Positions 62,440-64,000 of a stretch of 64,000 bases of DNA are shown here, piece after piece; within the stretch, counting starts at the first letter, position 1, and the number at the start of each line of letters is the position of its first letter. Source of the DNA: Fimbriimonas planktonicus (GTDB lineage Bacteria > Armatimonadota > Fimbriimonadia > Fimbriimonadales > Fimbriimonadaceae); NCBI GenBank assembly GCA_965234685.1, contig OZ248539.1:2170001-2234000 (forward strand). The letters are read 5' to 3'. Made by a program: the position numbers and the translations under genes. The notes under the pieces are model-generated. The model saw nothing but the letters and a program-made list of their open reading frames with translations, had not been told where the DNA came from and searched no databases.

Positions 62440-63567
62440 ATGTTCTCTGTTGAAACGGTTCCGGCGACGATGCCGGCGGGGGTGCTGGTTGGCCCGCGTC
62501 AGCTGGAGATTCGAGAGATTCCGGTTTGGCCCCTGGACGATTATGGCGACGATGACCTCGTGCTGATCAAAGTTTCGGCATGCGGCGTTTGCGGTTCGGA
62601 CTTTCGGTATTACGCGGGGGAGAATCCTTGGGCGCAGCACACCTTGGGGCGGTTTGTGCCGAATCCGCCGAACATCGTGCTTGGGCATGAATATGCGGGG
62701 ACGGTTGTGGCGGTGCTGTCATCGGCGAATCAGAAATTGCTCGGCAAGCGAGTGGCGCCGGTTTGTAGCAAGGTGTGCGGTCGGTGTACGGATTGCCTGG
62801 CGGGGCGGACGCGGCTTTGCGCGGACACGGTGCACATGGGGCATGGGCAGGGTTGGGGCGATCGGGAGTTTTTCCCCGGTGCTTACGCTCAATACGCACT
62901 TGCTTGGGGATCGACTTGCTTCCCGATTTCGGACGCTTTGCCGTTTGATGATGCGGCGATGATGGACATTCTCGCCGTTTGTTTGCACGTGGCGGAGCAA
63001 GGGGCGATTCAGCCAGGGCGACCAGTCTTGTGCATCGGCGCGGGTCCGGCCGGAAACGGCGTGGCTCAGGTGGCGCTGAACCTCGGGGCGAGCCGGGTGG
63101 TGCTACTAGAGCGGTCCTCGGTGGCGGTACAGATTGCCAAGTCGCAAGGCGTTGGGACCGTGGTTGATGTCTCAGGGCTCTCCGACTCGGAGATTTCGTT
63201 GCAGATCAAAGGGTTTGCACCGGAGGGATTTGGGTCCGTTTTCGACACGGTCGGATCGGCAGATTCGCTGCGCCTTGGCATCGAGCATCTTGGCAAGGCT
63301 GGAACGCTGGTGAACCTCGCGGTTCACGATGAGGAGATTCCGCTGAACTTTCTCCGACTTGGTTCGGAGCGGCGAATCGTGACTTCTTGTAATTTTGAAG
63401 TCGGGGATTATCCACGGGCGCTCGCTTGGCTGGAATCCGGGCGGCTGCAGGTGAGGGACTGGCTCACCCCGGTTCGGCTATCCGAAGTTCCGGGGTGGTT
63501 CGAGCGGGTGACATCTGCCCCCCAGGAAAAGGGAGCATTTAAGCTGGTTATCGATCCTTGGGCGTAA
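62440..63567 (+). CDS. Zinc-dependent alcohol dehydrogenase, medium-chain (MDR) family
   Basis: 375 residues from the ATG at 62440. The frame is open from 62134, but that part runs over the DinB gene and is not MDR-like. The catalytic zinc site is seen in SACGVCGSDFRYY and GHEYAGTV; the structural zinc site has four Cys in CSKVCGRCTDCLAGRTRLC. The NAD motif is CIGAGPAGNGVAQVALNLGASRVVLL. It is like sorbitol/threonine dehydrogenases; the substrate is unknown. TATACT ends 7 nt before the ATG. Confidence 0.92.
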   Translation: MFSVETVPATMPAGVLVGPRQLEIREIPVWPLDDYGDDDLVLIKVSACGVCGSDFRYYAGENPWAQHTLGRFVPNPPNIVLGHEYAGTVVAVLSSANQKLLGKRVAPVCSKVCGRCTDCLAGRTRLCADTVHMGHGQGWGDREFFPGAYAQYALAWGSTCFPISDALPFDDAAMMDILAVCLHVAEQGAIQPGRPVLCIGAGPAGNGVAQVALNLGASRVVLLERSSVAVQIAKSQGVGTVVDVSGLSDSEISLQIKGFAPEGFGSVFDTVGSADSLRLGIEHLGKAGTLVNLAVHDEEIPLNFLRLGSERRIVTSCNFEVGDYPRALAWLESGRLQVRDWLTPVRLSEVPGWFERVTSAPQEKGAFKLVIDPWA

Positions 63568-63570
63568 AGC

Positions 63571-64000
63571 TTACTGGAGGATGTCCGGCATCTTATCTTT
63601 TGGCTGAGGGTCGCATTCGACGGAAACGCTTTCAACTTTCCACGTCTCGCCAACCTTGCCGACGTTTGCTACGATGCGGAGCTTGCTTTTTCCGAGGGTG
63701 TAGTCTCGGAAGTATTCGGCCACGGTCGTGCTCTTTCCGTTCGCATTTCTGGACGAAAAATTGCCAAGTTCGAGCTCAGTCGTAGGAGCCAGCTTCTCGG
63801 TTGCGGCCGCGTTTGCCACGCACGATCCGGAGGATTCGGTTCGGATGCCATTCGTGGTGGAGTTCGCGATCAGTGCCTTAAGTTCCTTAGCCGACGGGAG
63901 CCCATCGACAAAAGCCTGAGCGATCGGCTTGGCGTTCTTCGCATCCGACACCACTTGCTTTGCTCCCCAGAAGCCTAGGCCAGCAATTCCGCCGCAGCAT
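63571..64000 (-). CDS. Hypothetical exported/membrane-anchored protein (5' end outside window)
   Basis: The frame stays open to the right edge, so the start lies outside. The visible 142 residues begin CCGGIAGLGFWGAKQVV, which looks like the end of a hydrophobic signal or anchor, followed by a soluble domain (PIAQAFVDGLPSAKELKALIANS; LGKSKLRIVANVGKVGETWKVESVSVECDP). The alternating strand/loop pattern and the phrase GETWKVES recall DUF4864-like or NTF2-like lipoproteins, but I do not claim a family. It is convergent with the dehydrogenase, 3 nt apart. Confidence 0.6.
   Translation of the reverse strand, partial: CCGGIAGLGFWGAKQVVSDAKNAKPIAQAFVDGLPSAKELKALIANSTTNGIRTESSGSCVANAAATEKLAPTTELELGNFSSRNANGKSTTVAEYFRDYTLGKSKLRIVANVGKVGETWKVESVSVECDPQPKDKMPDILQ

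Overview
The window looks like chromosomal DNA of an Armatimonadota bacterium, most like the Fimbriimonadia. This is inferred from gene content and not tested by alignment. The base composition is moderately GC-rich. A truncated gene at the left edge encodes a DUF1559-like prepilin. There are several Gfo/Idh/MocA oxidoreductases, several sugar importers without their own ATPase, and two long YncE/phosphoesterase proteins. I saw no rRNA, tRNA, CRISPR array, phage or insertion sequence.

Layout. 1-5.8 kb: prepilin fragment, sulfate activation genes cysD-cysNC, a Tat-exported oxidoreductase, a small unknown protein and an esterase. 5.8-12.6 kb: a branched-chain amino acid operon ilvB-ilvN-ilvC-ilvA-ilvD. 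It is preceded by a previously unlisted 33-residue leader peptide rich in Leu/Val/Ile and by overlapping antiterminator and terminator hairpins, which together form a textbook attenuator. 12.6-16.8 kb: an oxidoreductase, then small unknown (mostly membrane) proteins among intergenic repeats. 16.8-19.9 kb: a complete CUT1 sugar importer (binding protein plus two permeases) with a palindrome inside its promoter. 20.0-25.4 kb: an RND efflux pump with a MarR regulator. 25.4-31.2 kb: a GH109-like enzyme, a GH29 fucosidase, a secreted barrel protein that has lost its catalytic Glu, and unknowns. 31.3-35.4 kb: an ABC exporter, kynureninase, an Lrp regulator and MarC.

35.4-47.96 kb is a carbohydrate uptake and oxidation region. 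One importer has its binding protein fused to its first permease (801 aa). It is followed by a PhyH-type dioxygenase, a divergent AraC regulator, an aldo/keto reductase, an MHS-type transporter, a ribose-type binding protein, a second complete CUT1 importer and a second PhyH dioxygenase. 48.4-49.4 kb is a two-gene HTH-MNT/HEPN toxin-antitoxin-like pair with two palindromic operators 21 bp apart over its start. 49.5-64 kb holds a GH5 endoglucanase, a GH95 fucosidase, two YncE/phosphoesterases, an esterase, an ankyrin protein, a vanadium haloperoxidase-like lipoprotein, a frameshifted DinB gene, a zinc alcohol dehydrogenase and a truncated unknown gene.

Two patterns run across the window. First, at about 18 start codons a TANNNT hexamer lies 5-9 nt upstream, often with a -35-like element, which suggests that many mRNAs are leaderless or nearly so. 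Second, an element of about 110-120 bp occurs twice, 31 kb apart, each time just downstream of a gene and in the same orientation relative to it. The metabolic theme is uptake and breakdown of plant- or mucin-type sugars (fucose, N-acetylgalactosamine, glucans) alongside amino acid and sulfur biosynthesis.
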